Of a DNA stretch of 58,703 bases, positions 18,799-26,429 are shown in pieces. Location of the stretch: positions 1-58,703 of the forward strand of contig NZ_QAOH01000018.1 of the NCBI RefSeq assembly GCF_003050785.1. The letters run 5' to 3'. Within the stretch, counting starts at the first letter, position 1, and every line of letters begins with the position of its first letter. Below the pieces are notes generated by a model. That model was not told the DNA's origin, ran no database searches, and saw only the letters and a list, made by a program, of their open reading frames with translations. Position numbers and translations under genes: made by a program. Source of the DNA: Celeribacter persicus. GTDB lineage: Bacteria; Pseudomonadota; Alphaproteobacteria; Rhodobacterales; Rhodobacteraceae.

Positions 18799-19086
18799 TC
18801 AGGCGATGATGCCGAGAATGTCCGACTCTTTCATGATGAGAAGCTCTTTGCCGTCCACGGTGATTTCCGTGCCGGACCATTTGCCGAAGAGGACGATGTC
18901 GCCCTCTTTCACGGACGGTGCGATCAGCTCGCCGCTGTCTTTGCGAGCGCCTTCGCCCACGGCAACGACTTTGCCTTCGGCAGGCTTTTCTTTCGCGCTA
19001 TCGGGGATGATGAGACCACCTTTGGTCTTTTCGTCGCTCTCAACACGTTCGACCACAACGCGGTCGTGCAGCGGTTTGAATGCCAT
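18799..19086 (-). CDS. groES: 10 kDa co-chaperonin GroES
   Basis: This is the heptameric lid of the GroEL chamber, 95 residues. It begins [20 protein letters not shown] and contains the mobile loop region [14 protein letters not shown]. The start at ATG 19086 matches the family; an upstream open extension runs through the CIRCE element and is not coding. It is first in the groESL operon. Heat-shock control through CIRCE is expected. Confidence 0.97.
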   Translation of the reverse strand: MAFKPLHDRVVVERVESDEKTKGGLIIPDSAKEKPAEGKVVAVGEGARKDSGELIAPSVKEGDIVLFGKWSGTEITVDGKELLIMKESDILGIIA

Positions 19087-19153
19087 CTTCGAGGCTCCTT
19101 CGCTCAAAGTTTCAGTTTCACATCCACCCTCACGGGCGGGGATAAATCGCATG

Positions 19154-19180
19154 TTAGCACTCATAGGGTTCGAGTGATAA
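19154..19180 (-). promoter_or_regulatory. CIRCE element (HrcA operator) upstream of groES
   Basis: TTAGCACTC, nine bases, GAGTGATAA. The left arm matches the CIRCE consensus exactly and the right arm differs at one base (A for C). It sits just downstream of the -10 box of the groES promoter, the usual position for HrcA repression. hrcA itself is not in the window. Confidence 0.9.
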
Positions 19181-19187
19181 CGCCGCA

Positions 19188-19216
19188 TAGTTAGGAAGGA
19201 GGTGGAAGTGAGTCAA
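19188..19216 (-). promoter_or_regulatory. Sigma-70 promoter of groESL
   Basis: On the minus strand, TTGACT (19216-19211) is followed after exactly 17 bases by TAACTA (19193-19188). Transcription would begin inside or just before the CIRCE element, so bound HrcA would block it. Confidence 0.75.
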
Positions 19217-19308
19217 CAGGGGAGATGGGGAAAAATTTGCTGAATTACGGAGGGACTTCACGCACGAAACGACTGAAACGGGAACATCGGAGCCAGTTCG
19301 TTTGGCGC

Positions 19309-19737
19309 TCATTTCCATTCACGCCAGATAGTCTCAAAATCGTCGGACAAATGATATCGCACGACTTCCCAACCGAATTCGACATTCACTGCATCCAAGC
19401 CAAGAAATATGAAGTGTCCATCGGAAGCTTTGAATGCGACTATTTCTGAAATGAAGCGCTCGGAAATATGCTCCGACATCAATGTAGAACATGCTGCAAA
19501 CCCTTCTGGGAAGGCCTCCTGCAGTGCTGCAATAACGTTGAGAAGATCTGATGATTCACTCTCAGAAGGGGATGCCCCATTTACAAGATGCTTGAGAATC
19601 TCGAAGTGGCCTGAGGCGAATGACGTTTTGATCTCCTCCAGAAGTGGCAAGGGGTCCTCAAGCTGATTGCAAGCGACATCTGACATTGCCATTTGCGGAA
19701 ACATCATGAGGAAAACAGCGGGCAGAATGAAACGCAT
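19309..19737 (-). CDS. Secreted hypothetical protein
   Basis: This 142-residue protein has a signal peptide (MRFILPAVFLMMFPQMAMS, then DVACNQ) and no recognised domain. The mature part is acidic, with two cysteines (VACNQ, AACSTL). AAAAGG lies upstream of ATG 19737. The gene and its flanks look clearly richer in A and T than the neighbours, which suggests recent acquisition. It stands alone between groES and a DUF2161 gene. Confidence 0.6.
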   Translation of the reverse strand: MRFILPAVFLMMFPQMAMSDVACNQLEDPLPLLEEIKTSFASGHFEILKHLVNGASPSESESSDLLNVIAALQEAFPEGFAACSTLMSEHISERFISEIVAFKASDGHFIFLGLDAVNVEFGWEVVRYHLSDDFETIWREWK

Positions 19738-19882
19738 AGAAATGAAACCTTTTGGTCGTATCGGCGAAGGACAATAAATCCGTTGCCACCCTAGGCCAGT
19801 GCACCGATAAGACACAAGTTGTTCCACAGGCTGTCATGTCCGAAGGACAGAAGAAAAGCCCTTGGATCCGTCTTCGCGCGGG

Positions 19883-20512
19883 TTATTCCTGCGCCCCATA
19901 AACCCCCACCTCGACCTTCTCAAACCACCCATAATGATTGTCCCGCATCATACGGGTGGCAGTCTTCACCCCCGTCGCCCGCGCCACCTCCGCGCCTTTG
20001 GACGGTCCATGCTCCAACAGATACGCCCGGCATTTCTCCGCATCCTGCCGGTACGCCGTCACACGTCCCCCCGCAGGCGTGCCCCCCAAATTCGGGTCCC
20101 CTTCCCGGCGTTCGAACTCGGCCAACAACTTCCCTGTCTTCGCCCTGTTCTTGCGCGGCACAAACGGCCTCGGCTCGTGATGCACTTGCACCGTCTGCTC
20201 CGCCACGTTCACCGAAATCACCCCAAGCCCCAGCCGTTTACACAGCCCAAGGTTCCCCTTGAACATCCGCCACGCCGCCCTGCCCTTCCAACGCGGCACC
20301 GCCAGATAGACCTGATCGCTCAAAGCCTGCCGCGCCACGCCCTGTTGCAACAGCAACAGCGAAAACCCGGTCTTCAGCTCGACGATCACCGTCTCCTCGC
20401 CCCGAACCGCCACCACATCCGCGTCCCGCACCTCCGCCTTCACAACATATCCCAGCCCCTCGAAATGGGCTTTCACGGGCGGATAAAGATCGGTTTCGCG
20501 CAATTGTGCCAT
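19883..20512 (-). CDS. DUF2161 family protein (putative nuclease-like/phosphodiesterase)
   Basis: This soluble protein of 209 residues resembles the DUF2161/COG5482 family. The N-terminal half holds a restriction-endonuclease-like core: DADVVAVRGEETVIVELKTG, with the D...ExK pattern seen in PD-(D/E)xK folds. The C-terminal part (KCRAYLLEHGPSKGAEVARA) looks like a winged helix. The real substrate is unknown. ATG 20512 gives MAQLRETDLYPPVK, matching the family start. It is divergent from the ZIP transporter. Confidence 0.75.
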   Translation of the reverse strand: MAQLRETDLYPPVKAHFEGLGYVVKAEVRDADVVAVRGEETVIVELKTGFSLLLLQQGVARQALSDQVYLAVPRWKGRAAWRMFKGNLGLCKRLGLGVISVNVAEQTVQVHHEPRPFVPRKNRAKTGKLLAEFERREGDPNLGGTPAGGRVTAYRQDAEKCRAYLLEHGPSKGAEVARATGVKTATRMMRDNHYGWFEKVEVGVYGAQE

Positions 20513-20578
20513 GGCATGATCTATAAACCGCTTTGCAACAGACCGGAACCGCAAGCATTGATCCGGCGTTGCTCCCTT

Positions 20579-21277
20579 ATGCTGACGACGCTCGCCATCC
20601 TCGCCGCCGTATCCGCCGCTCTGATCCTGGGCGCTCTCTGGGGCATCTGGAAACCGCCTTCGGAAAATACCGAAGGCTTCATGATCGCGCTTGCGGGTGG
20701 TGCGCTCATCGTTTCGGTGATGTCCGAACTTATCGAGCCGGCCAGCGCGCATATTTCGTTCCTCACCTTGTGCATCGCCCTGCTCGCCGGCGCTGCGGGC
20801 TTTATTCTCGCCGATCATTTCGTGATGAAAAAGCTTGGCGCGGAAAGCGGGGGCGGTCTCTTGCTCGCCGTGACGCTCGATGGCATACCTGAAAACCTTG
20901 CCCTCGGCGTGGCCCTGATCGGGGCCGATCCATTGACCGCTGCGGCCCTCGCCGGTTCGATCTTTCTGTCGAACCTGCCCGAAGCGGCAGGCGGCGCGCG
21001 CGGGATGGTCGATGACGGGTTTTCGAAACACTCCGTCCTGTGGATATGGACCGGCACCGCCATTTTGCTAGCGCTGGCTGCACTTGTGGGCAAGCTTGCG
21101 CTCTCGGATGTGTCGGAGACACCGCTTGCCGTCATTCGCACCGTGGCCGCGGGCGTCGTAGCGGCCTCTCTGGCCACCGAAGTGTTTCCCAAAGCCTACA
21201 AGGAAGACAAGCTCTGGACCGGCATCGCCATCGTTTTGGGACTGATGGCCGCGCATGGCCTCAGCCTGATGGGCTGA
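20579..21277 (+). CDS. ZIP family metal transporter
   Basis: This is an inner-membrane divalent-metal permease, probably for zinc, with 232 residues and about seven to eight hydrophobic helices. The metal-path motifs of helices 4 and 5 are visible as LDGIPENLALG and SNLPEAAGGA. The start is ATG 20579, and the region upstream is antisense to the DUF2161 gene. There is no Zur-like operator I can name in the 66-base divergent gap. The metal is inferred from the family. Confidence 0.8.
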   Translation: MLTTLAILAAVSAALILGALWGIWKPPSENTEGFMIALAGGALIVSVMSELIEPASAHISFLTLCIALLAGAAGFILADHFVMKKLGAESGGGLLLAVTLDGIPENLALGVALIGADPLTAAALAGSIFLSNLPEAAGGARGMVDDGFSKHSVLWIWTGTAILLALAALVGKLALSDVSETPLAVIRTVAAGVVAASLATEVFPKAYKEDKLWTGIAIVLGLMAAHGLSLMG

Positions 21278-21393
21278 ATCCTTTTCACCGTGCCCGTTCG
21301 CGCCCCGCGCAAGTGGTGACAAGTCTTTCTGCACCGCCTATAAGAGCGCCGAAATCGCCAATATTCACCCCAATCCCCAAGGGACCACACCAC

Positions 21394-22314
21394 ATGACCA
21401 CGCTTGTTTTCGGCCACAAATCTCCCGACACCGATTCCACCGGCTCCCCGCTCATCTGGGCGTGGTACCTCAACGAAGTGAAAGGCGTCGACGCCAAAGC
21501 CGTCCTCTTGGGCGAGCCGAACACTGAGGCCGCTTTCGTCATCGAGAAATGGGGTTTCGAGAAGCCGGAGATCATTTCCGAGGTCTCCGAAGGCCAGCCG
21601 GTCGTGATCGTTGACACCAACAATCCCGCGGAACTGCCGGACGCGATCAATTCCGCCGACATCACCGCGATCATCGACCACCACAAACTCGTGGGCGGCC
21701 TGGAAACCAAAGGCCCGATCGACATCACCATCCGTCCGCTCGCCTGCACCGCGACCATCATGCATGACCTGATGGGCGACGACGCCGCCAAGATGCCCGA
21801 CAACATCAAAGGCGCGATGCTGTCCTGCATCCTCTCCGACACGCTGGAATTCCGTAGCCCAACCACCACCGATGTCGACAAGGCGCTGGCCGAGAAGCTG
21901 GCCTCCGAACTGAACATCAACCTTGGCCAATACGCCTCCGAAATGTTCGAAGCCAAATCCGACATCTCCGCCTTCTCCGACGCAGAACTGATCCGCATGG
22001 ACTCGAAAGAATACGAAGTCGAGGGCACCAAGTTCCGCGTTTCCGTGCTTGAGACCACCGCGCCGAAACTGGTGCTCGACCGCAAGGCGTCGATCATGGA
22101 GAGCTTCAAAACCGTCGAGGCCGAAGACGGTGTCGATCAGGTGCTGCTGTTCGTCGTGGACATCCTCAATGAAGAAGCCACCTTCTTCACCCCGAACGAT
22201 CTCTGCAAAACGGTTGCCGAAAAGAGCTTCGGCGCGACCGTGACTGGTGACTCCGTGGTGCTTCCGGGGATCATGTCCCGCAAAAAACAGATCATCCCGA
22301 ACCTCAAGCTCTGA
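21394..22314 (+). CDS. ppaC: Manganese-dependent inorganic pyrophosphatase (DHH family, class C)
   Basis: This enzyme hydrolyses pyrophosphate to phosphate, pulling biosynthetic reactions forward in the cytoplasm. The 306-residue protein shows FGHKSPDTDS at 6-15 and DHHK at 95-98 for metal binding. The C-terminal active-site arginine-lysine segment SRKKQ is present. The length is typical of class C enzymes. This type is unrelated to the class A enzyme (Ppa) of E. coli. A terminator follows immediately. Confidence 0.93.
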   Translation: MTTLVFGHKSPDTDSTGSPLIWAWYLNEVKGVDAKAVLLGEPNTEAAFVIEKWGFEKPEIISEVSEGQPVVIVDTNNPAELPDAINSADITAIIDHHKLVGGLETKGPIDITIRPLACTATIMHDLMGDDAAKMPDNIKGAMLSCILSDTLEFRSPTTTDVDKALAEKLASELNINLGQYASEMFEAKSDISAFSDAELIRMDSKEYEVEGTKFRVSVLETTAPKLVLDRKASIMESFKTVEAEDGVDQVLLFVVDILNEEATFFTPNDLCKTVAEKSFGATVTGDSVVLPGIMSRKKQIIPNLKL

Positions 22315-22340
22315 GCGCTTCGCGAAATCACACATATATA

Positions 22341-22367
22341 AGGGGCGCGAATTTGCGCCCCTTTTTG
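22341..22367 (+). terminator. Terminator after ppaC
   Basis: GGGGCGC pairs with GCGCCCC around GAATTT and is followed by TTTTTG. The next gene's ribosome site lies only four bases further on. Confidence 0.85.
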
Positions 22368-22379
22368 TTTGGAGCCCCA

Positions 22380-22859
22380 ATGCTCAAGATCCCCGACTTC
22401 ATGCGCGAGATGAAACGCGGCGAGGAAACCGCTGTTGCCAATCTCCTGACCGCCGCCTTCGGACAAAAGGACGAGGCACAACTGGTCGAGACCCTGCGCA
22501 AATCCCGCGCCATTGCGGGTGAAATGGTCTTGCCCATGGAGGGCGAAGTGGTCGGCTATGCCGCTTTGTCAAAAATGGTAGCTCCGAAAGGCTGGCTCTG
22601 CCTCGCCCCCGTCGCGATCCGCCCGGATCTGCAAGGTCGCGGTTATGGTCGTCGCCTCACTGGCATGATCACCCAATGGGCCGAAATTTCCGGTCAGACC
22701 GTGGTCGTTCTGGGAGACCCGGATTTCTACACCCGCTGCGGCTTTCACCCGATCGCGGAGGATTTCTCCTCCCCCTACCCGCTCACTCACACGTTGACGG
22801 CTGGCCCGGGCAAAGCCAAGGTGAAAGACCTGATCTATCCCAAAGCCTTTGGTGCCTGA
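22380..22859 (+). CDS. GNAT family N-acetyltransferase (YhbS-like)
   Basis: This acetyltransferase has 159 residues. The acetyl-CoA loop is RPDLQGRGYGRRL, followed by VVVLGDPDFYTRCGFHP. GGAG lies 5 bases before ATG 22380. It overlaps the next membrane-protein gene by one base (TGATG), so the two are coupled. It appears related to the GNAT at 16330-16833. Substrate unknown. Because a terminator lies directly upstream, transcription is either partial readthrough or from an unrecognised promoter. Confidence 0.82.
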   Translation: MLKIPDFMREMKRGEETAVANLLTAAFGQKDEAQLVETLRKSRAIAGEMVLPMEGEVVGYAALSKMVAPKGWLCLAPVAIRPDLQGRGYGRRLTGMITQWAEISGQTVVVLGDPDFYTRCGFHPIAEDFSSPYPLTHTLTAGPGKAKVKDLIYPKAFGA

Positions 22860-23239
22860 TGCCCTCATTTCCACTGCTGTCCCGGATCACCGCAGGGATC
22901 TGTCTGACCCTCGCCATCACGATTTTCATCGCTCCTCCGTTGTTTTTCTGGCTCTTTCATCTGGAACCCTCAATATCCGCTGCCGTCATGGCCCGCCGCG
23001 CCGCCGTGCTGTTCCTCGCGCCCGGCCTGTTGCTCTGGGGACTCAAGGACATCGCCCGTTCCGATCTGGCCCGTAGCGCCATCGCCCGTGCCATGGCCGT
23101 GACCATGCTGGCGCTGGTGCTCCTGGGATTGAGCGAGTTTGCCCTCGGGCGCGTCGGACCGGGGATCGCGATAGCCGTCCTCACCGAAGCCGTTCTGTTC
23201 TGGCTCTGGTACGGTCTCATGAAAGACCCGCAACGCTGA
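22859..23239 (+). CDS. Small four-helix membrane protein, unknown function
   Basis: The 126-residue product has about four hydrophobic segments (ITAGICLTLAITIFIAPPLFF; AAVLFLAPGLLLWG; AMAVTMLALVLLGLS; GIAIAVLTEAVLFWLWYGL). I do not recognise the family with confidence. The ATG shares its A with the stop of the GNAT gene, so expression is likely coupled. Nothing indicates the role. Confidence 0.7.
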   Translation: MPSFPLLSRITAGICLTLAITIFIAPPLFFWLFHLEPSISAAVMARRAAVLFLAPGLLLWGLKDIARSDLARSAIARAMAVTMLALVLLGLSEFALGRVGPGIAIAVLTEAVLFWLWYGLMKDPQR

Positions 23240-23267
23240 TCTCCACTGTCCTTTTGCCGTGCGCACG

Positions 23268-23384
23268 CTAAAGCCTTTTGCAATTGATCTGAGGCACAGA
23301 ACAGTTGCAAAAGGCCTGAACATATGAGCCCTGCGCAACGTTTTCCGAAAATCTGTGATTCAGATTGTTCGCAAAACGCTTTAG
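23268..23384. repeat. Intergenic repeat element, copy A (117 bp, terminal inverted repeats)
   Basis: The element begins CTAAAGCcTTTTGC and ends GCAAAAcGCTTTAG, so the ends are inverted repeats with one mismatch. Inside, GCCTTTTGCAA (23273-23283) also pairs with TTGCAAAAGGC (23305-23315). The right end contains ATCTGTGATTCAGAT, itself nearly palindromic. A second copy lies at 45438-45552. It encodes nothing and fits a REP- or MITE-like dispersed element. Confidence 0.65.
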
Positions 23385-23414
23385 GTAGGGCACAACGCAA
23401 ACAGTGAGGCCGCG

Positions 23415-24287
23415 ATGACCCGCCTGATCCGAGAGCTTTCCGAAATTTCCAACGAGTATGACGCGCTGTTCGTCGATCTCTGGGGCTGCATGCACAATGG
23501 CGTCACCGCCTTCCCGGAGGCGGTCGCGGCAATGCAGAAATACCGTGCGGGCGGCGGCAAGGTCGTGCTCGTGACCAACTCGCCACGGCCCTGGCGCTCG
23601 GTCGCGGATCAGATCGCGGAATTCGGCGTACCTGACGACGCCTGGGACGCCATCGCCACCTCCGGCGACTCGGCGCGCATGGCGATGTATCTCGGCGTGG
23701 TCGGGCAAAAGGTCTGGCACATCGGCAAGATGTTCGAGGCGGATTTCTTTCAGCCGATGGAAATTCTCGACGCGCCGCTCGATGTGCAGGTCGTGCCGCT
23801 GGAAGAAGCCGAGGGCATCGTCGCCTCCGGTCCCGAGGACCCGCTGGCCGATCCCGAGATTTACCGCCCGCAATTCCTCTATGCCAAGCAGAAGGGCCTC
23901 AAGCTCCTCTGCGCCAATCCCGACATCGTGGTGGATCGTGGCGAGGTTCGGGAATGGTGTGCCGGGGCTCTGGCCGCGCTTTATACCGAAATGGGTGGCG
24001 AAAGCCTCTATTTCGGCAAGCCGCACCCGCCGATCTACGATCTGGCCCGGCGGCGTCTGGCACAGATCGCACAGATCGACGACAACCGTATCCTCTGCAT
24101 CGGCGACGGCATCGGCACGGATGTGATGGGGGCGATCGGTGAGGGGCTCGACGTGCTCTTCATTACCGGCGGGCTGGCAGCACAGGAATTCGGTCCCGAT
24201 CCGGCAAATCCGGACCCAATGCGGCTCAAGATGTGGCTGTCGGAACAGAACCTCTCGCCGACGGCCGCAATTTCGTTTCTGCGCTGA
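23415..24287 (+). CDS. HAD-superfamily class IIA hydrolase (TIGR01459 type)
   Basis: This predicted cytoplasmic phosphatase has 290 residues. Motif I is VDLWGCMHNG, where the second aspartate of DxD is replaced by tryptophan, as in the TIGR01459 subfamily (DxWG). Motif II is VTNSPRP, and the late segment GKPHPPIYDLARRRL plus CIGDGIGTDVMGA supplies the lysine and the metal-binding aspartates. The substrate is unknown. The gene sits 30 bases after the intergenic repeat and has its own terminator. Confidence 0.85.
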   Translation: MTRLIRELSEISNEYDALFVDLWGCMHNGVTAFPEAVAAMQKYRAGGGKVVLVTNSPRPWRSVADQIAEFGVPDDAWDAIATSGDSARMAMYLGVVGQKVWHIGKMFEADFFQPMEILDAPLDVQVVPLEEAEGIVASGPEDPLADPEIYRPQFLYAKQKGLKLLCANPDIVVDRGEVREWCAGALAALYTEMGGESLYFGKPHPPIYDLARRRLAQIAQIDDNRILCIGDGIGTDVMGAIGEGLDVLFITGGLAAQEFGPDPANPDPMRLKMWLSEQNLSPTAAISFLR

Positions 24288-24310
24288 GTGTTTCGGCAGC
24301 AAAGAAGAAC

Positions 24311-24340
24311 AAGGCGTCGGAGCAATCCGGCGCCTTTTCT
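24311..24340 (+). terminator. Terminator after the HAD hydrolase gene
   Basis: AAGGCGtCGG pairs with CCGgCGCCTT around a short loop and is followed by TTCTT. It lies 24 bases beyond the stop. Confidence 0.75.
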
Positions 24341-24400
24341 TATGCTGCTCCGCTATCCGGCAGGGATACGCTTGCAAGCCGCTTTCCATTTCACCGCGCA

Positions 24401-24425
24401 TTAAGGTTAATCTGATTAAGGTTAA
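24401..24425. promoter_or_regulatory. TTAA array, copy 1 (four TTAA boxes)
   Basis: TTAA occurs at 24401, 24407, 24416 and 24422 (steps 6, 9, 6), and the last box is followed by CGTGG. The same spacing and the CGTGG tail recur at 45322-45346. TTAA boxes are typical of CtrA half-sites, but the classic TTAA-N7-TTAA spacing is absent. It lies about 160 bases upstream of the MaoC gene. Confidence 0.5.
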
Positions 24426-24480
24426 CGTGGGAAAAGAAGACCAGAGGGCGTTCACGCTCGAAACGATGCGAAACTTATTT

Positions 24481-24524
24481 GCAATAATTGCGCAAACATA
24501 AAAATTTTCTTTCGCGCAATATTG
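24481..24524. promoter_or_regulatory. Inverted repeat upstream of the MaoC gene
   Basis: GCAATAATTGCGC (24481-24493) and GCGCAATATTG (24514-24524) form inverted arms with one extra base. The 20-base spacer is A/T-rich. It sits 58-100 bases before the ATG, a plausible place for promoter and operator. No regulator is identified. Confidence 0.4.
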
Positions 24525-24581
24525 TTTCCAGCCCTCTCTTTCGCTATGCTGCGGCGCAACATCACGAAGGAATCGGAGATC

Positions 24582-25025
24582 ATGTTGGACAATCAGCCGC
24601 GCGGAACCATCTGCATCGAGGATATCGAGATCGGCATGACGCGCTCCCTGCGCAAGACCATCACCGATCATGACATCGAACTGTTCGGGGAGGTCTCGAC
24701 CGACCGCAACCCGGTGCATTTCGACGATGACTATGCCCAGGACACGATTTTCGAAGGCCGCATCGCCCATGGCATGTTGACCGCAGGGCTAATCTCCGCC
24801 GTGATCGGCGAACAGCTTCCGGGACATGGCACGATCTACATGGGCCAGACGCTCAAGTTCCTCGCCCCTGTGCGCCCCGGCGACACGGTGCTCGCGGAAG
24901 TAACCGTCACCGATATCCAGCACGCGAAACGCCGGGTTGCCCTTGATTGTCGCTGCACCGTGGGCGATACCGTGGTCCTGAAAGGCGAGGCCATGGTACT
25001 TGCGCCAAGCCGGAAATTCGACTGA
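24582..25025 (+). CDS. MaoC family hydratase
   Basis: This hot-dog-fold (R)-enoyl-CoA hydratase-like protein has 147 residues. The catalytic region is TDRNPVHFDDDYAQ followed by FEGRIAHGML, with the conserved Asp and His of (R)-hydratases. These enzymes hydrate 2-enoyl-CoA to (R)-3-hydroxyacyl-CoA, feeding polyhydroxyalkanoate synthesis or fatty-acid breakdown. ATG 24582 is preceded by GAAGGAATCGGAG. An open frame extends upstream across the inverted repeat but is unlikely to be coding. It is followed after 31 bases by ribF and may be cotranscribed with it. Confidence 0.85.
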   Translation: MLDNQPRGTICIEDIEIGMTRSLRKTITDHDIELFGEVSTDRNPVHFDDDYAQDTIFEGRIAHGMLTAGLISAVIGEQLPGHGTIYMGQTLKFLAPVRPGDTVLAEVTVTDIQHAKRRVALDCRCTVGDTVVLKGEAMVLAPSRKFD

Positions 25026-25056
25026 CGACGCGGGGGGCTGCCTCGCGAGGAGCCCC

Positions 25057-25983
25057 ATGCAGATTCACACGCACTGGACCGACATCCCCGAAGAGGCCAA
25101 GAGCTGTTCCGCGGCCATCGGCAATTTCGATGGCGTCCATCGTGGCCACCGCCATGTGATTGACCTTGCCCGCGCCCACGGCCCGCTGGGCATCGTCACG
25201 TTCGAGCCGCATCCGCGTGAATTCTTCGCCCCCGGCGCACCACCGTTTCGCCTGATGAACGCGGAATCGAAAGCCAACCGGCTGGCGAAACTCGGCGTCG
25301 AACAACTGTTCCAACTGCCCTTCAACACCGAGCTTGCCGCCATGTTGCCCGAGCAATTCGCCCGCGAGATCATCGTCGAGGGGCTGGGTCTCAAAAATGT
25401 CGTGGTCGGTGCGGATTTCTGTTTCGGCGCGAAACGCGCGGGCACAGTCGCGGACCTGAAACGCTTTGGCGTGGAGATGGGCTTTGGCGTCACCGTGGCC
25501 GAATTGCTCAAAACCGACAGTGGCGTGTCTTCTTCCTCGGCAATCCGAAGCGCGCTGGCCGAGGGTGAGCCGCGCAAGGCGCAGGAAATGCTCGGCCACT
25601 GGCACCGGATCGAGGGTCAGGTCAACCACGGCGACAAACGTGGCCGCGATCTCGGATTTCCGACCGCGAACATGTCGATCGAGGGGCTGCACGCCCCGAA
25701 ATTCGGCGTCTACGCCGTGCTGGTCGATGTTCTGACCGGACCGCACAAGGGCCATTACAAAGGCGCGGCCTCTCTCGGTGTGAAACCGACCTTCGGCGCG
25801 AACCTGCCTTGCCTCGAAACCTTCATCTTCGACTTCAAAGGCGAGCTTTATGGGGAACACCTCTCCGTCGCCTTCGTGGACTATCTCCGCCCCGAACTGG
25901 TGTTCAAAGGGCTTGAGCCGCTGATCGAACAGATGAACGCGGATTGCGATCAGGCGCAGGAGATCCTCGGGGCGCTGGAATGA
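25057..25983 (+). CDS. ribF: Bifunctional riboflavin kinase/FAD synthetase
   Basis: This enzyme makes FMN from riboflavin and then FAD from FMN. The 308-residue protein has an N-terminal adenylyltransferase domain with GNFDGVHRGH (residues about 23-32) and SSSAIR. A C-terminal flavokinase domain begins near 185 with RGRDLGFPTAN. GAGG precedes ATG 25057. Its last bases overlap the YcgN-family gene as ATGA, so the following genes are translated from the same message. Confidence 0.95.
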   Translation: MQIHTHWTDIPEEAKSCSAAIGNFDGVHRGHRHVIDLARAHGPLGIVTFEPHPREFFAPGAPPFRLMNAESKANRLAKLGVEQLFQLPFNTELAAMLPEQFAREIIVEGLGLKNVVVGADFCFGAKRAGTVADLKRFGVEMGFGVTVAELLKTDSGVSSSSAIRSALAEGEPRKAQEMLGHWHRIEGQVNHGDKRGRDLGFPTANMSIEGLHAPKFGVYAVLVDVLTGPHKGHYKGAASLGVKPTFGANLPCLETFIFDFKGELYGEHLSVAFVDYLRPELVFKGLEPLIEQMNADCDQAQEILGALE

Positions 25984-26429
25984 GCAAGCGACCCCGGTTC
26001 TGGGAAACGGTTCCGCTCACCAGGATGACCGAGGACGAGTGGGAAGCGCTTTGTGACGGCTGTGGCAAATGTTGCCTCAACAAGATCGAGGACGCGGACA
26101 CGGGCGAGGTGTTCCTGACCCGCGTGGCCTGTCGGCTTCTGGACGATTATTCCTGTCAGTGCGGACAATATCAGATCCGCAAGAAACTTGTGCCCGAATG
26201 CATCCGCCTCACCCCCGAAAATATCGAAAGCCACGCCTATTGGATGCCCGCCACTTGCGCCTACCGGCTGTTGTGGCAGGGCCGCCCCCTGCCCGGCTGG
26301 CACCCGCTTCTGACCGGGGATCCGGAGAGCGTTCACGCCGCCGGAATTTCCGTGCGCGGGATGACCGTCCCGGAGTTCGAGGTCGACGAGGAGGATTGGG
26401 AGGACCATATCATCGAGGAGCCCAACTGA
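25980..26429 (+). CDS. YcgN/UPF0260 family cysteine-cluster protein
   Basis: This small protein of 149 residues has a cysteine-rich metal-cluster pattern near the N-terminus (CDGCGKCCLNK), then CRLLDDYSCQCGQY and CIRLTPEN. The set is typical of the CxxCxxCC family thought to bind a metal or Fe-S cluster. The biochemical role is not established. It overlaps ribF by four bases and the threonine aldolase gene by one (TGATG), so it is the middle of a coupled trio. Confidence 0.85.
   Translation: MSKRPRFWETVPLTRMTEDEWEALCDGCGKCCLNKIEDADTGEVFLTRVACRLLDDYSCQCGQYQIRKKLVPECIRLTPENIESHAYWMPATCAYRLLWQGRPLPGWHPLLTGDPESVHAAGISVRGMTVPEFEVDEEDWEDHIIEEPN

Noticed and set aside
19154..19180. Possible tRNA-like T-loop (GGTTCGAG) near groES
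   Set aside because: The bases belong to the CIRCE element and no cloverleaf can be drawn around them. I found no tRNA anywhere in the window.
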